Assembly: GCF_012844305.1 (NCBI RefSeq)
Contig: NZ_JABANE010000066.1
Coordinates: 1 to 49,971, forward strand
Length of the DNA: 49,971 nt
Reading direction: 5' to 3'
From: Flammeovirga aprica JL-4
GTDB taxonomy: Bacteria; Bacteroidota; Bacteroidia; Cytophagales; Flammeovirgaceae
Part shown: positions 25,986-34,653 of the stretch, in pieces
Numbering within the stretch: the stretch's first letter is position 1
How the letters are laid out: every line of letters begins with the position of its first letter
Notes under the pieces: generated by a model
Databases searched by the model: none
What the model was told of the DNA's origin: nothing
The model's input: the letters and a program-made list of their open reading frames with translations, nothing else
Program-made: the position numbers and the translations under genes

Positions 25986-26029
25986 TCACATCATAAGCCC
26001 ACGACTTAAGTCGTGGGCTTATGATGTGA
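25986..26029. repeat. Perfect 44-bp palindrome
   Basis: Each 22-bp half is the exact reverse complement of the other, with no loop; the centre is CGACTTAAGTCG and the middle part GCCCACGACTTAAGTCGTGG. It follows the valS terminator, so it is not needed for termination. Its form recalls the terminal hairpins of IS200/IS605-type elements or REP sequences, but no transposase is beside it. Confidence 0.95.
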
Positions 26030-26113
26030 AGTAAATTACAATGTTTCAAGTGATGCCTTTCGGTTTAACACTTGCGATATTGAAAGTTTCAGTTTAAAGC
26101 GAATTAATTTATC

Positions 26114-26893
26114 ATGAAAAAATATTTACTCTTATCGCTAATTGTAGCAATGTTTGGTTGTCAGCCTAAGTATATCTCAACCACTTCAGGTGATAAGAAT
26201 TCTGAACTAGATGTACGCAATTTAGAGTATACCTACCTTTCTACTAAAGGGAAATTAATCTTTAATAGTAAAGGAAAGGAAACCAAACTCGCTGTTGATA
26301 CTCGTATTGAAAAAGACAAACAGATGTGGATGTCGATGCGTGTAGCAAAGATTGAAGGATTAAGAGTTCTAGCAACAAAAGATAGTGTATTTGCTTTATT
26401 GAAAATGGAAAAAGAAGCGTATGCCCTAAGCTATGATGATGTAGAATTGTTGTTAGGAACTCGTATTGATTATGACTTGTTGCAATCTATTTTTACAGGT
26501 GATTTACCCTCTACTTTTGAAGATTCAAGAGTGAAGATGGGTGAAGATGATTTTCTTTTAACTAGAAAGGATAAAGGATTGGAGTCAATTGCTTCTGTGA
26601 ATAGAACTTCTCAAAAATTAGAGAAAATTGCAGTGCTTTTGAAAAAGGAAAAGAAAGTAGCAACAATTGATTATGATACTTTCAAGCCAGTGGTTAATAC
26701 TGCAGATCAATCAGCACCTTTTCATTCGTTGGTGAAAGTAGGTGTGGGGAATCAAGATAAAGTGAAAGCGGAAACAACTGTAGAGTTGAATTTCTCAAAA
26801 ATAGAAGTAGAACCAGAAGCTCAGAAAATGCCTTTTAAAATCCCTTCAAAATACAAGAAGAAGGGCAGGGAAGATTTGGTTGTGAAACAATAA
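26114..26893 (+). CDS. DUF4292 lipoprotein (LolB-like fold)
   Basis: 259 residues. Lipobox FGC with Cys17, so an outer-membrane lipoprotein. The DUF4292 pattern is clear: YTYLSTKGKLIFNSKGKETK, MWMSMRVAKIEGLRVLATKDSVFAL and YALSYDDVELLLGTRIDYDLLQSIFTGDLP. The family is Bacteroidota-specific and has an open beta-barrel fold like LolA/LolB; a role in lipoprotein or LPS transport is speculative. It is a single gene, convergent with lpxB through a shared terminator. Confidence 0.88.
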   Translation: MKKYLLLSLIVAMFGCQPKYISTTSGDKNSELDVRNLEYTYLSTKGKLIFNSKGKETKLAVDTRIEKDKQMWMSMRVAKIEGLRVLATKDSVFALLKMEKEAYALSYDDVELLLGTRIDYDLLQSIFTGDLPSTFEDSRVKMGEDDFLLTRKDKGLESIASVNRTSQKLEKIAVLLKKEKKVATIDYDTFKPVVNTADQSAPFHSLVKVGVGNQDKVKAETTVELNFSKIEVEPEAQKMPFKIPSKYKKKGREDLVVKQ

Positions 26894-26908
26894 AAAGCTT
26901 CTCAAATA

Positions 26909-26946
26909 AAAAACTCATTCTTAATCTTAGTTAGGAATGAGTTTTT
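26909..26946. terminator. Bidirectional terminator between the DUF4292 gene and lpxB
   Basis: Stem AAAAACTCATTC (26909-26920) with GAATGAGTTTTT (26935-26946); a T-run follows on both strands. It serves the plus-strand DUF4292 gene and the minus-strand lpxB. Confidence 0.85.
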
Positions 26947-26972
26947 TTGTTTCAATATAATCAGAGTTGAGA

Positions 26973-28103
26973 TTAAAACTTCTGCTCAGGAATACCTTCC
27001 GTTAAGTATTTATACATGAGAGAAGCCGCCTTTTTAGAAGTTCCTTCCGTTTTGATCATAGCCTTCATCTCCTTGTAATCTTGAATGATTTTTTCTCTTT
27101 TCTCATTCAAAGTATAACCCAATTCTTTCTCAAGTTTTTCAGTAGTAAATTCACCTTGAATAAGCTCTTTTACCACTTCTTTATCTGCAATTAAATTCAC
27201 CAAAGAAATAAAACGAACTTTGATTAAAGCTTTGATGATACTGTAAGTAACTGGACTTGTTCTGTAACAAACCACTTGAGGGACTTCAAATAAAGCCGTT
27301 TCAAGTGTTGCAGTTCCTGAAGTGACTACTGCAGAAGTAGCCTTCGTTAGCAAATCATAAGTTTGATTGAAGATCACTTTAACCCCAAGTTTTTTTGCTT
27401 CATCATAAAGCTCAGAAGGAAGGTGCTCAACACCTGCTACCACAAACTGGAATTCATTGCTGTCATATTTAGGAATGATAGTCAGCATGGTGTTCATGAT
27501 AGAGCTGACTTCTTGATATCTACTTCCAGGAAGAATGGCAATGGCCTTTTTATTAGGATCAAGATTATTGTCTTCTAAAAAAGTAGGGGAAGGTGTAAAT
27601 TGATTGATGGCATCAAACAAAGGATTGCCAACATAATCTACATCGTAGTCATATTTTTTATAGAATGCCTTTTCAAAATGCATGATCACAAACATTCTAT
27701 CGACTACATTTCTTATTCTTTTAGCTCTGCTTTGATTCCAAGCCCAAACTTTTGGAGAGATATAATAGAATACCTTAGTACCTCTAGGCTTAACGTATTT
27801 TGCGATTTTCAAATTAAAGCCAGAGAAGTCAACAAGAATAACTACATCAGGTTTCCAACATAAAATATCTTTCTTACAGTAATTCATAAACCTTCTGATG
27901 GTCATCAAGTTTTTGGCAACCTCTAAAAACCCCATAAATGAGATTTCAGAATAATGATGAATTAATTCTCCTCCAACTTTTTGCATCTCTTCACCACCCC
28001 AAAAACGGAATTCAGCTTCCGGATCATTTTGAAGTATCTCTTTCATTAAGTTGGAAGCATGTAAATCTCCTGATTTCTCTCCTGCTATCAAATAATATTT
28101 CAT
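26973..28103 (-). CDS. lpxB: Lipid-A-disaccharide synthase
   Basis: 376 residues, GT19 family. It starts YYLIAGEKSGDLHASNLM and carries FWGGEEMQKVGGE, SFMGFLEVAKNL, PDVVILVDFSGFNLKIAKY, VFYYISPKVWAWNQSRAKRI, FVGNPL-like DYVGNPLFDAI, AILPGSRYQEV and TSGTATLETAL. LpxB joins UDP-2,3-diacylglucosamine with lipid X to form the lipid A disaccharide at the inner membrane. It is the last gene of the minus-strand series and has no other lpx neighbours here. A nested-hairpin repeat lies upstream at 28172-28253. Confidence 0.96.
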   Translation of the reverse strand: MKYYLIAGEKSGDLHASNLMKEILQNDPEAEFRFWGGEEMQKVGGELIHHYSEISFMGFLEVAKNLMTIRRFMNYCKKDILCWKPDVVILVDFSGFNLKIAKYVKPRGTKVFYYISPKVWAWNQSRAKRIRNVVDRMFVIMHFEKAFYKKYDYDVDYVGNPLFDAINQFTPSPTFLEDNNLDPNKKAIAILPGSRYQEVSSIMNTMLTIIPKYDSNEFQFVVAGVEHLPSELYDEAKKLGVKVIFNQTYDLLTKATSAVVTSGTATLETALFEVPQVVCYRTSPVTYSIIKALIKVRFISLVNLIADKEVVKELIQGEFTTEKLEKELGYTLNEKREKIIQDYKEMKAMIKTEGTSKKAASLMYKYLTEGIPEQKF

Positions 28104-28171
28104 CTGTAAATGGTATGGTGAAAAATGTTTATGTATTAGGTAAGATGTAAACGGGTAGTTTTAGATAATTA

Positions 28172-28253
28172 CTTTTTATCCTAATCGAGGCAGATTTGCA
28201 GAGCATAGCCGTAGCTACGCGATAAAAATCTAACGAAGAGTAGGATAAAAAAG
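28172..28253. repeat. Nested-hairpin repeat element upstream of lpxB
   Basis: An outer stem CTTTTTATCCTA (28172-28183) pairs with TAGGATAAAAAAG (28241-28253). Inside, TCG/CGA and AGATTT (28192-28197)/AAATCT (28226-28231) pair, and GCATAGC (28203-28209) pairs with GCTACGC (28214-28220) around loop CGTA. Its GC-rich core stands out from the AT-rich surroundings. An almost identical copy of its left end (ATTACTTTTGTCCTAAT) is at 28271-28287. It looks like a MITE or interspersed structured repeat; I recall similar CATAGCCGTAGCTACG cores in other Bacteroidota genomes, but cannot check this. Confidence 0.75.
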
Positions 28254-28303
28254 ATAAGATAAAATATCCGATTACTTTTGTCCTAATACTTATTTTAAAC
28301 AAA

Positions 28304-28337
28304 AATAAAAAAAGGATGCTTATTTAAAGCATCCTTT
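28304..28337 (-). terminator. Terminator of the PTPS gene
   Basis: Stem AAAGGATGCT (28311-28320) with AGCATCCTTT (28328-28337); on the minus strand it is followed by a long T-rich run. Confidence 0.87.
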
Positions 28338-28363
28338 CATAAATATCATTGTAGCAATTGGCA

Positions 28364-28783
28364 TTATCCGCCATAATACTGAACAAAGTTCTTTCTAGTT
28401 TCATGCAATTCAATGCAATGAAGCTCAGCATTAGGAGCGAAATCTTTCACCTTTGGAGCTAAAATTTTCCAGAATTCCATTGCCAAAGTCTCGCAGCTTG
28501 TCATTTTATCTTTCAAGAAGTCTACATCCATATTCAGGTTTTTGTGATCCACTTTATCGATGATTTCTTCTTTCATGATTTTACCTAAATCCTTCATATT
28601 CATTACATATCCTGTATCTGGATCAGGCTCACCTTTTACGGTTACAAGCATCTCGAAGTTGTGACCATGCCAATTCTCATTCGCACAAGGTCCAAAAAAC
28701 GCCTCATTTTGTTCTTTTGTCCACTTAGGGTTGTACAGCTTGTGAGCTGCATTAAAGAACTCTCTTCTATTGATGTAAATCAT
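28364..28783 (-). CDS. 6-pyruvoyl-tetrahydropterin synthase family protein
   Basis: 139 residues, the usual PTPS size. Zinc ligands are His14 (FNAAHKL) and His39/His41 (ENWHGHNF). Cys33 lies in FFGPCANENWHGH, Asp79-His80 in KVDHKNLN, and Glu128 in IELHETRKN. The Cys is six residues before the first His of HGH, as in PTPS, while the 2316 protein has Cys only four before. The two paralogues may thus act on different steps (one making 6-carboxytetrahydropterin, one a tetrahydropterin). A -7 box TATTTTTG on the minus strand (28810-28803) precedes it. Confidence 0.88.
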   Translation of the reverse strand: MIYINRREFFNAAHKLYNPKWTKEQNEAFFGPCANENWHGHNFEMLVTVKGEPDPDTGYVMNMKDLGKIMKEEIIDKVDHKNLNMDVDFLKDKMTSCETLAMEFWKILAPKVKDFAPNAELHCIELHETRKNFVQYYGG

Positions 28784-28870
28784 AATTTTTCAATTTGAAG
28801 TGCAAAAATAACAACTTCATGTTTACGCACCACTTTTTACTTCAAAATAATTCTTTATTCATAAATGAGT

Positions 28871-30385
28871 TTAGTCAACTTGTGCGTTAGAAACCTGAAA
28901 AATGGTTTTCAATAAGTCTACAGTGGCGTTCAAAGCAGTTTCTCTGACTTTTTTTAAGTGGTCAATATCTCTTGGAGAAACTGTTGTATTGAGAGAATCT
29001 TTATTCAGAAGTAAGAAGTCGATATCTTTCTTTGCGACGGATAACTCTTTTTTGTGGTCGATAATAGTAATTCTATAGATATCTTTTTCGCCGTAACCGC
29101 CTTTTCTCGATGAAGAATAATAAGCGTGTCTGCCATTGGCACGCATCATAAAGTAAACATCATCATGAGGAGTGTTGATAGGAGCTCCTAAATTGACAGG
29201 TTTACTCCAATTACCTTGAAAGTCTTTGGTCGATTTAAATACATCATATCCACCCATAGAATCGTGTCCTCTTGAACTGAAGTACAATGTATTTCCATCT
29301 CTTGATAAAGCTACACCTTCTTCGTCGTATTCAGTGTTGATTACATGTCCTAGTGTTTTTCCTTTTTTCCATCTGCCATCTTCTCCTTTCACTGACATAA
29401 AAATATCTAGTCCCCCCATAGATAAATCTTCATTACTACTTACATAGTAGAGCGTGTCCATGCTGTAATTTAAGCAGGCCGATGTTTCAACGTACACACT
29501 GTTGATAGTATTTGGGAGTTTTTTAGGTTTGGACCAAGCGGAATCTTTTTTATATGAAATCCATAAATTCCCCTCACGGAATAAAATCATTTCACTGCCA
29601 TCCATAGAAATAGAAACAGTAGCACTGTGACCGTCATTATTTAGAGGTGCTTCTGAAGGGTAGGGGGTTGTCCAGTTTTTAAAATCTTTTCTCTGACTGA
29701 AATAAATATTTTCAGTAAGGTGTGTTCTGATGTCTGGGTTATCAGACCTGAATTCATGCCTTCTACTAGTAAAAAAGAGGTCGTTTTCTACGGCATCTAC
29801 CAAAGGGCAAAAGTCAGAATATTTTGAATTCACTTGAGGTCCTAAATTCCTTATGATGATATTTTTTTGAATCTTCGAATAAGCTTTTTTACCGTAAATC
29901 ACTTCTGCAATCCGCTTATTGATTTTTTTTGATTCACTTTTTTTCATGGTAAGCTTCGCTTTATTGTAGTAAATCAAAGCACTGTCCCATTGTTCGTCAT
30001 AATGATAGGCTTGACCTAAGTTATAATAGACCTCAGGATCTTTTTTGTCTTGTTTCAGTTCGATTGCTTTTACAAGGTAAGGAATAGCATTAGACTTCTC
30101 GTCTGTAACTGAAGCTAAAAAACACTGCCCTATTTTCATGTTAAGTGCAGGATCATCGACCATGTAATCATAACCTCCAAGATAATACTTAAAGGCCTCG
30201 TCAGGTTGTTTCAATTTAAAAAATAAACTGTCTCCTAAATGAATAAGTCTTCTTACAAAGCTCATGTCGTTTTCACTAAGCGACACTAAATTGTCAGTAT
30301 AATTAATACTGTCCTTTACTGTTTCTTGAGACCATATGGAGTTTACCAGAAATAAAAAATAAAAGGTTAAAAAAAAATGCTTCAT
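28871..30385 (-). CDS. Secreted TPR and PD40 beta-propeller protein
   Basis: 504 residues. Signal peptide to about 19 (SIWSQ|ET). TPRs cover about 45-165 (DPEVYYNLGQAYHYDEQWDSAL). PD40/WD40-like strands follow at about 180-445: FFTSRRHEF, SISMDGSEMILF, LYYVSSNEDLSMGGLDIF, LYFSSRGHDSMGGYDVF and AYYSSSRKGGYGEKDIY. This resembles the front of PorE-type proteins of the type IX secretion/gliding apparatus, but there is no C-terminal OmpA peptidoglycan-binding domain. It is 11 bp downstream of a TPR-protein gene and near a PorV2-like gene, so an outer-membrane role is likely. Confidence 0.86.
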   Translation of the reverse strand: MKHFFLTFYFLFLVNSIWSQETVKDSINYTDNLVSLSENDMSFVRRLIHLGDSLFFKLKQPDEAFKYYLGGYDYMVDDPALNMKIGQCFLASVTDEKSNAIPYLVKAIELKQDKKDPEVYYNLGQAYHYDEQWDSALIYYNKAKLTMKKSESKKINKRIAEVIYGKKAYSKIQKNIIIRNLGPQVNSKYSDFCPLVDAVENDLFFTSRRHEFRSDNPDIRTHLTENIYFSQRKDFKNWTTPYPSEAPLNNDGHSATVSISMDGSEMILFREGNLWISYKKDSAWSKPKKLPNTINSVYVETSACLNYSMDTLYYVSSNEDLSMGGLDIFMSVKGEDGRWKKGKTLGHVINTEYDEEGVALSRDGNTLYFSSRGHDSMGGYDVFKSTKDFQGNWSKPVNLGAPINTPHDDVYFMMRANGRHAYYSSSRKGGYGEKDIYRITIIDHKKELSVAKKDIDFLLLNKDSLNTTVSPRDIDHLKKVRETALNATVDLLKTIFQVSNAQVD

Positions 30386-30396
30386 AGTTTAGGTTT

Positions 30397-31449
30397 TTAA
30401 TGACATGCCGACTGGGTGTATTGGATACCAATCAAATTGCCAAGTTCAGCGGCTTTTTGCCAGTCTGAACAAGCTCCACTGTCATCATGCATGTACTCTT
30501 TTATGTCACCTCTTGTAATGTAGGCTTTGGCATAAAAAGGGAAGTTGTCTATAAGATCATTAATATCATCTAGACTTTCCTCGTAGTTGCCAAGAATACA
30601 CCTTGCAAGTGCTCTGTTGTTTAAAGCCTCTTTTGCGGTGTCTTTACTGTGAAGAATTGCTTCAGAAAAGTCTTGTTCAGCTTGACTGTAATCTTCAAAC
30701 AACATATAAATCAAGCCTCTGTTATTATAAGCGTCCACATAAGAACTGTCGTATTGGATGGCTCTGGTGAAATCATCAAAAGCCATGGAATATTGTTTCT
30801 GATTTTCATAAATAATCCCCCTGTGATTATAAGATATGGAAAGCTGTGGATTAAGAATCAGTGATTTTGTAAAACAATCTTTTGCTTTGTCAAGCATTTC
30901 TGTTTTATAATATAGTGCTCCTAGGTCATGCCATGTAATCGGGTTGTCAGGGTTGATTCTTGTAATGTCATCTAAAATGATGATTGTTTCGTCATAAGCT
31001 CCTAAAAAATAAAAGGATTGGGCTTTTTTCCATAAAGCCTCCAGATGTTGGGGATCCAAGTCGATCACACTGTCAAAATCAGAAATAGCATTCAAAAAGT
31101 CATTTTCCAAATAATAAGAAAGGCCTCTTAAATAAAATATCTCCAATCGATGTTTTGTTTTATCATCTTTTAAAGCAAGGGTCAAGTCGGTTTGAGCACC
31201 TTTAAAAGCACCCATTTCAATTTTAATCTTACCTCTTAAAAACAGGGCATTAGAATTCAATGGATCTTTTTTCAAGGTGTTATTGACCTCAAAAAGAGAT
31301 TTACACTTATTACTGTTTGAGTTATTATCCTGAGAGATTTCAATTCTAGTTGCTTCAATAATTTGAGCGGTGCAGTTTGTTATACTCAGTCCAATAGATA
31401 ATACAGTAAATTTGATAGTAAATAGAATAAGTAAGTAAGCAGGTTTCAT
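30397..31449 (-). CDS. Tetratricopeptide repeat protein
   Basis: 350 residues. A long N-terminal hydrophobic segment (about 4-25) is a signal peptide. Mature part: about seven TPRs, each with the G/A-x-x-Y...A...P pattern, e.g. PLNSNALFLRGKIKIEMGAF, PDNPITWHDLGALYYKTEM and SSYVDAYNNRGLIYMLFEDY. The last repeat ends in SGACSDWQKAAELGN, often seen in secreted Bacteroidota TPR proteins. It is a periplasmic scaffold with unknown partner. It is transcribed with 28871-30385 (11-bp gap). Confidence 0.88.
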   Translation of the reverse strand: MKPAYLLILFTIKFTVLSIGLSITNCTAQIIEATRIEISQDNNSNSNKCKSLFEVNNTLKKDPLNSNALFLRGKIKIEMGAFKGAQTDLTLALKDDKTKHRLEIFYLRGLSYYLENDFLNAISDFDSVIDLDPQHLEALWKKAQSFYFLGAYDETIIILDDITRINPDNPITWHDLGALYYKTEMLDKAKDCFTKSLILNPQLSISYNHRGIIYENQKQYSMAFDDFTRAIQYDSSYVDAYNNRGLIYMLFEDYSQAEQDFSEAILHSKDTAKEALNNRALARCILGNYEESLDDINDLIDNFPFYAKAYITRGDIKEYMHDDSGACSDWQKAAELGNLIGIQYTQSACH

Positions 31450-31553
31450 CAGTGATTAAAAAAAATGCAGTAATAACATTAGTACCGCTATTTTACTAAA
31501 TAAACGTAATATTTACCAATTTTTAATGACTAATATGGCTGAATATTAACGAT

Positions 31554-32711
31554 TTAGTAGTATTTATCACTTTTTGGAGTATTTGAGGCACGTTTTATGG
31601 AATGCCCGAAATTTACTTTTAAGCTGAAAATATGGGAATATAGTGAGGCGGTAGAGATGTCGCCAATATTGGTGAGAGCGTAATCAACGGTGAAACCTTT
31701 AAAGGCTAGCCCTGCTCCAAAACTTGGCAGATACTCAAGTGTCTCATTTCCATTGAATTCCTTGATATACTGGAATTGAGAAATGCCTCCTCTTAGGAAA
31801 ATCATTTTTTGATAGTGAATTTCAATACCTGCATGTGGATCCAAACTCATTAGATTAGATTTTACAACGGTATTTCTCTGTCCGTCAAAAGTGAGGTCAG
31901 CACCCAATGAAATTAAGACGCCCATCAACTCTTCGGCATCTTCTTGTTTACTTCTTTTCCACAAAGGGAAGTGTTTTGCCATGCCAAGAATTAACCGTGG
32001 CGTAGCTGCTTCAATTGAATTGTCAGGAATAGTATTGCCCGTAGAAGCAAAAACATCATAGAATGTAGCAGGGTTGTAGGTCCATATATTATATGTACCG
32101 GTAATGTCTTTGGCTGTGACGCCTACTTTCCAGTTGTCTTTTGACCATTGAAAACCGAAATCTAAACCAAAACCCCAAGCATTAGCAAATTGTCCTGCAT
32201 TTCTATAAATGACTTTGGCATTTGCACCAAATCTAACATTGGGTAATTGGGGGAATTGTCGAGCGTAAGAAAAAAGAAAAGCATAGTCTGATGCAGAAAA
32301 ACTTTTGACGTTGTCCCAGTTTAATGTACCATCCGGGTCAAACAAATAACGAGTGTCTGGAATGTCATCAACACCAAACCTAATAGCTGAGATTCCTAAT
32401 GCAGATTGCTCATCAATTTTTGTAGCAAAACCAATAAAATCGTAGTTGGCGATTCCTGCAAAATATTGAGCATGCATAAGTGAGACAGTGTATTTGTCTT
32501 CAATGTTCAATAAACCGGCAGGATTCCAATAGCCAGAGGTGGCATCGTCTACCAATTCTGTTTGAGAATTACCCATCGCCAATGCTTTTGCACCCACACC
32601 GATCGCCAAGTATTCGTTTACATACTTTGGAGTTTCAACCTGAGCAAAAAGATCAGAAATGCAGAAAACAAGAGGGGTAATTAAACCAAGGTATTTAAGG
32701 ATTTGTGCCAA
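31554..32711 (-). CDS. Outer-membrane beta-barrel protein of the PorV family (PorV2-like)
   Basis: 385 residues from a TTG; no ATG is available before residue 47. Signal peptide to about 23 (LFAQ|VE). The mature start YVNEYLAIGVGAKALAMGNS and DDATSGYWNPAGL are PorV/PorQ-family signatures, followed by antiparallel strands such as VRFGANAKVIYR and WGFGLDFGFQW. PorV proteins carry or release type IX secretion cargo at the outer membrane. It heads the minus-strand cluster with two TPR genes after a 104-bp gap. The PorV2 sub-name is by recollection of family patterns. Confidence 0.85.
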   Translation of the reverse strand: MAQILKYLGLITPLVFCISDLFAQVETPKYVNEYLAIGVGAKALAMGNSQTELVDDATSGYWNPAGLLNIEDKYTVSLMHAQYFAGIANYDFIGFATKIDEQSALGISAIRFGVDDIPDTRYLFDPDGTLNWDNVKSFSASDYAFLFSYARQFPQLPNVRFGANAKVIYRNAGQFANAWGFGLDFGFQWSKDNWKVGVTAKDITGTYNIWTYNPATFYDVFASTGNTIPDNSIEAATPRLILGMAKHFPLWKRSKQEDAEELMGVLISLGADLTFDGQRNTVVKSNLMSLDPHAGIEIHYQKMIFLRGGISQFQYIKEFNGNETLEYLPSFGAGLAFKGFTVDYALTNIGDISTASLYSHIFSLKVNFGHSIKRASNTPKSDKYY

Positions 32712-32776
32712 CAGAATAGATAAAGTTTTAATAAAATTGAGATATGATGATTTGCTTGACGACTTCCCTTCTTCCA

Positions 32777-32795
32777 GTGTAAAGTGTTACACTTT
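32777..32795. promoter_or_regulatory. Overlapping inverted repeats in a divergent promoter region
   Basis: AAAGTGTTACACTTT (32781-32795) is a perfect 7-1-7 inverted repeat, and GTGTAA/TTACAC overlaps it. It lies between the divergent porV2-like and sixA-like genes, where an operator would be expected. No regulator is assigned. Confidence 0.45.
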
Positions 32796-32956
32796 CTCTT
32801 TTTGAATCAAGCACCCCACATTCAGCGATTAGATTTTGACGTAAAATTACTTACATGAGTACTTAAACTTAGCAAACAATATCAAATATAACGCCTATCG
32901 GGTTTTTTTATAAGAAAATCAGAAGTAATTTAGTATAAAATAAAGATTAAGGGAAA

Positions 32957-33451
32957 TTGAAGAGGTTAATATTAATGCGTCATGGGAAGTCAAGTTGGAA
33001 AAATCCAATCATTTCTGATTTTGACCGTCCTTTAAACAACAGGGGGAAGAACGATATTGTTAAAATCTCAGAGATTTTATTTGAGAAGTCGGTAAAACCT
33101 GAACTTATTATTAGTTCACCTGCAAAGCGAACGAAAGTGACAGCTGAGAAAGTAGCTGAAACGCTAAGCAAGAAATTGCATTTTGAAAAAGATTTTTATG
33201 AGGCGTTCTATGATGAGATTATAGAAATAATCAAAGATTTTGATGATCATATTCAAGATATCATGCTCGTCATTCATAATCCTGCGATTACAGATTTGAG
33301 AAATCATTTTCTGCCAGAAGACTACATTGAAAATATACCTACATCGGGTGTAGTGGCTATAGAATTTGAAGAAGCAAACTCATGGAGAAACTTGGGTAAA
33401 GGTAAAGAGCTTTTTTACGAATATCCGAAGAAAGGTAGCGATGTTGGCTAA
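32957..33451 (+). CDS. SixA-like phosphohistidine phosphatase
   Basis: 164 residues from a TTG at 32957, chosen because MKRLILMRHGKSSW keeps the first beta strand; the next ATG (32975) would remove it. Histidine phosphatase core: RHGKSSW with the catalytic His at residue 9, RPLNNRG, ISSPAKRTKVTAE and a second His in MLVIHNPAI. SixA proteins dephosphorylate phosphohistidine on phosphorelay or PTS proteins. The end is shorter than phosphoglycerate mutases, as expected. Divergent from the porV2-like gene; it stands alone. Confidence 0.88.
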   Translation: MKRLILMRHGKSSWKNPIISDFDRPLNNRGKNDIVKISEILFEKSVKPELIISSPAKRTKVTAEKVAETLSKKLHFEKDFYEAFYDEIIEIIKDFDDHIQDIMLVIHNPAITDLRNHFLPEDYIENIPTSGVVAIEFEEANSWRNLGKGKELFYEYPKKGSDVG

Positions 33452-33617
33452 AAGAAAAGTTATTTAGATTTTTACCAGCTTTCTAATAGAATAATAAACA
33501 TTATTAATATAATAAATGTAAGAAGTAAAGCAAACACGTACTTTTATCACCTTAATATTATGTCATCTCAGCTACATTGCGATAAATATTAACCATAAAT
33601 TATTTATCAAAAATCAA

Positions 33618-34604
33618 ATGACATCATTTAAAGCTTTTGTTTCTGAAAAAGTAGGTGAAAAAGAATTTTCAACTTCAATCCAAACCAAACAGATAAGTGA
33701 CCTTCCTGAAGGTGAGGTTTTAGTAAAAGTAGCTTATTCTTCATTAAATTATAAAGATGCACTTTCTGCTTTAGGTAAGCCAGGTGTGACAAAAAATTAT
33801 CCGCATACACCTGGTATCGATGCTTCAGGAACAGTAGTTTCTAGTAAGTCTTCAGATTTCAAAGAAGGGGATGAGGTTATTGTAACAAGTTATGATTTGG
33901 GAATGAATACTTGGGGAGGTTTTTCTGAGTATATTCAAGTGCCTGCCGCTTGGGTGATTCCTATGCCTGCTGGCTTGGATTTGAAATCAAGTATGATGAT
34001 GGGTACTGCGGGCTTGACTGCGGCAATGTCTGTTTACAAACTGATTGATAAAGTGTCACCAAATGATGGTAATGTTTTAGTTACTGGTGCTACAGGTGGT
34101 GTAGGAAGTATTGCGGTAAGCATCCTTAATAAATTAGGTTATGCTGTTGTGACCGTTACAGGAAAAGCAGATAAAGTAGATTACTTAAAAGGAATTGGAG
34201 CGGCAGAAGTCATCTCAAGAGAAGCATTTTTAGAAGGAAGTGAAAGACCTTTATTGAAACCACAATTTGCTGGTGTTATTGATACAGTAGGAGGTAATTT
34301 CCTAGCGACTGCTATCAAAGCTACAAATCCACTTGGAGTTGTAACATGTTGTGGAAATGCGGCTTCATTTGATTTGCCATTAAATGTATTCCCTTTTATT
34401 CTTAGAGGTGTAAGCCTGATTGGAATTGATTCTCAAAATTTCCCAAGGGAAGAAAGAATTAAAGTCTGGGAAAATGTAGGTAAAGATTGGTTGCCAAACA
34501 ATTTGGACGAGATTTCAGAAGAAGTAAGCTTGGAAGGATTGAATGATAAAATCAATGCAATCTTCAAAGGACAAGTAAGCGGAAGAGTTCTAGTAAAATT
34601 ATAA
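33618..34604 (+). CDS. Zinc-free MDR oxidoreductase (AcuI/YhdH/YhfP type)
   Basis: 328 residues. Family features: VAYSSLNYKDALSALGKPGV, YPHTPGIDASGTVVSS, GMNTWGGFSEYIQVPAAWV, and the NADPH site VLVTGATGGVGSIAVSIL. The zinc-binding Cys/His of alcohol dehydrogenases are absent. Members reduce acrylyl-CoA or other enoyl substrates with NADPH. AcuI is known in DMSP catabolism, which suits a marine bacterium, but nothing else in the window is part of that pathway. The gene stands alone and ends at a perfect bidirectional terminator. Confidence 0.88.
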   Translation: MTSFKAFVSEKVGEKEFSTSIQTKQISDLPEGEVLVKVAYSSLNYKDALSALGKPGVTKNYPHTPGIDASGTVVSSKSSDFKEGDEVIVTSYDLGMNTWGGFSEYIQVPAAWVIPMPAGLDLKSSMMMGTAGLTAAMSVYKLIDKVSPNDGNVLVTGATGGVGSIAVSILNKLGYAVVTVTGKADKVDYLKGIGAAEVISREAFLEGSERPLLKPQFAGVIDTVGGNFLATAIKATNPLGVVTCCGNAASFDLPLNVFPFILRGVSLIGIDSQNFPREERIKVWENVGKDWLPNNLDEISEEVSLEGLNDKINAIFKGQVSGRVLVKL

Positions 34605-34607
34605 TAT

Positions 34608-34653
34608 AAAAAATAAGGTCATCTCTGATTTATCAAAGATGACCTTATTTTTT
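34608..34653. terminator. Bidirectional terminator, AcuI-like and GNAT genes
   Basis: A perfect 17-bp stem (34608-34624 with 34637-34653, core AAGGTCATCT) with a 12-base loop and T6 on each strand. It overlaps the stop codon of the convergent GNAT gene. Confidence 0.9.

Noticed and set aside
26931..26940. TTAGGAATGA, like half of the MarR-type operator
   Set aside because: It has no second half-site and is part of a terminator stem and loop.
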